DNA of 64,000 bases from Treponema sp. (GTDB taxonomy: Bacteria > Spirochaetota > Spirochaetia > Treponematales > Treponemataceae). The notes under the pieces are model-generated. The model worked only from the letters and a program-made list of their open reading frames with translations. It was not told the origin of the DNA and searched no databases. Location: assembly GCA_017449285.1 (NCBI GenBank), contig JAFSJX010000093.1, positions 48,892 to 112,891 of the forward strand, written 5' to 3'. The position numbers and the translations under genes are program-made. Below, one piece after another: positions 63,544 to 64,000 of this stretch (position 1 is its first letter; each line of letters starts with the position of its first letter).

Positions 63544-64000
63544 TTAGGCTGATTTTTCCTCTGTGCTTATCTTTTGTTTTTCAACCGTCTGTATCATGTA
63601 GTCGGCGATATTGTCACCGGCTTTTCCAATGTGCATCCATGCCTCAGCCTTTGCCTTGGCGCGTTCGGATGCAAGTTCAGTGCTGTCGCTCGCGGACTGG
63701 ATTACGTCTTTGATTGTCTCAAACTGGCTTTCCTGAAGCTCAATGCCCATCTTCTTCAGAATTTCAAACTGCCAGAGCGGTTTCTGCAAATCGTAGGCAT
63801 CATACGGACGCAAATCCATGTTCGCGTTCACATACATGACGGGCTTGTCGCAGAGGAATGTGTAGTCAAAGATGATTCCTGAAAAGTCCGAAATCATAAT
63901 ATCCGCTTTTTTAAGGGAATAGATATTCTCCCGCTCGTAGTCCCAGACGACCTTGTCATTGTCCTTGTAGCGGGCGGTAAGACGGTCAAGCATGTCCGCC
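63544..64000 (-). CDS. TagF/TagB-like CDP-alcohol phosphotransferase, C-terminal part (cut by window edge)
   Basis: Only the last 152 residues are in the window; the 5' end lies beyond 64000. The segment IMISDFSGIIFDYTFLCDKP followed by VMYVNANMDLRPYD is the conserved C-terminal part of CDP-glycerol:poly(glycerophosphate) glycerophosphotransferases (TagB/TagF). The tail is helical and charged. It lies 27 bases before pepM, so is probably in the AEP operon. These enzymes move a phospho-alcohol from a CDP carrier; here CMP-AEP is a plausible alternative donor, which is inference. Confidence 0.75.
   Translation of the reverse strand, partial: ADMLDRLTARYKDNDKVVWDYERENIYSLKKADIMISDFSGIIFDYTFLCDKPVMYVNANMDLRPYDAYDLQKPLWQFEILKKMGIELQESQFETIKDVIQSASDSTELASERAKAKAEAWMHIGKAGDNIADYMIQTVEKQKISTEEKSA

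Overview
The window looks like chromosomal DNA from a spirochaete, most likely a Treponema of moderate GC content. The evidence is gene content and order. There is a long motility operon in the treponemal order (flbD-motA-motB-fliL-fliM-fliY-fliO-fliP-fliQ-fliR-flhB-flhA-flhF-flhG, then a membrane protein, a WhiG/FliA-type sigma factor and a FapA-like protein). There is a bacterial V-type ATPase operon with a DUF2764 subunit, a long-type IleRS, and several lipoproteins with relaxed lipoboxes. I see no tRNA, rRNA, CRISPR array, insertion sequence or prophage. Species cannot be fixed from the sequence alone.

Layout. 1-6968 (leftward): an AddA/AddB-type helicase-nuclease pair. 7049-11844 (rightward): ileS and two lipoprotein genes. 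11848-19785 (leftward): an acidic low-complexity protein, a conserved unknown, two tandem MptE-like/DUF115 (Maf-type) proteins and a membrane protein with a degenerate GGDEF-like domain. 19976-24506: an FtsB-like division protein and tsaC (rightward), an exported unknown and smpB (leftward), then lepB and hemW (rightward). 24454-26552 (leftward): a histidine kinase/response regulator pair. 26674-44158 (rightward): motility genes, ending in a large imperfect hairpin. 44260-53950 (rightward): the V-ATPase operon, then ispG and an exported repeat protein. 53947-64000 (leftward): a surface-glycan region. It holds PEP mutase, phosphonopyruvate decarboxylase, a fused 2-aminoethylphosphonate (AEP) cytidylyltransferase/transaminase, two GT4 glycosyltransferases, a WbaP-type initiating transferase, a predicted outer-membrane barrel, and the 3' end of a TagF/TagB-like phosphotransferase cut by the window edge.

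How the genes work together. The motility block encodes stator (MotAB), switch (FliM, FliY), export gate (FliOPQR, FlhAB), the positioning/number GTPase pair (FlhF, FlhG) and the flagellar sigma factor. The two DUF115 proteins are candidate flagellin glycosylation factors. The V-ATPase K subunit keeps the side-chain ligands of the Na+ site known from Enterococcus hirae, so sodium coupling is plausible. The AEP genes form a complete route from PEP to CMP-AEP, next to glycosyltransferases and a CDP-alcohol-type phosphotransferase. The simplest reading is a phosphonate-decorated surface glycan or glycolipid.

Regulation. Several genes have a good sigma-70-like promoter whose -10 box lies only 6-12 bases before the start codon, with no Shine-Dalgarno sequence (addB, smpB, lepB, the response regulator, wbaP). 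This suggests leaderless or near-leaderless transcripts. smpB and lepB appear to share one palindromic -35 hexamer. Two near-identical 27-bp dyads lie over or beside the promoters of the acidic-protein operon and the wbaP operon. Genes are tightly packed, with many 1-8 base overlaps and several convergent pairs with overlapping or touching 3' ends.
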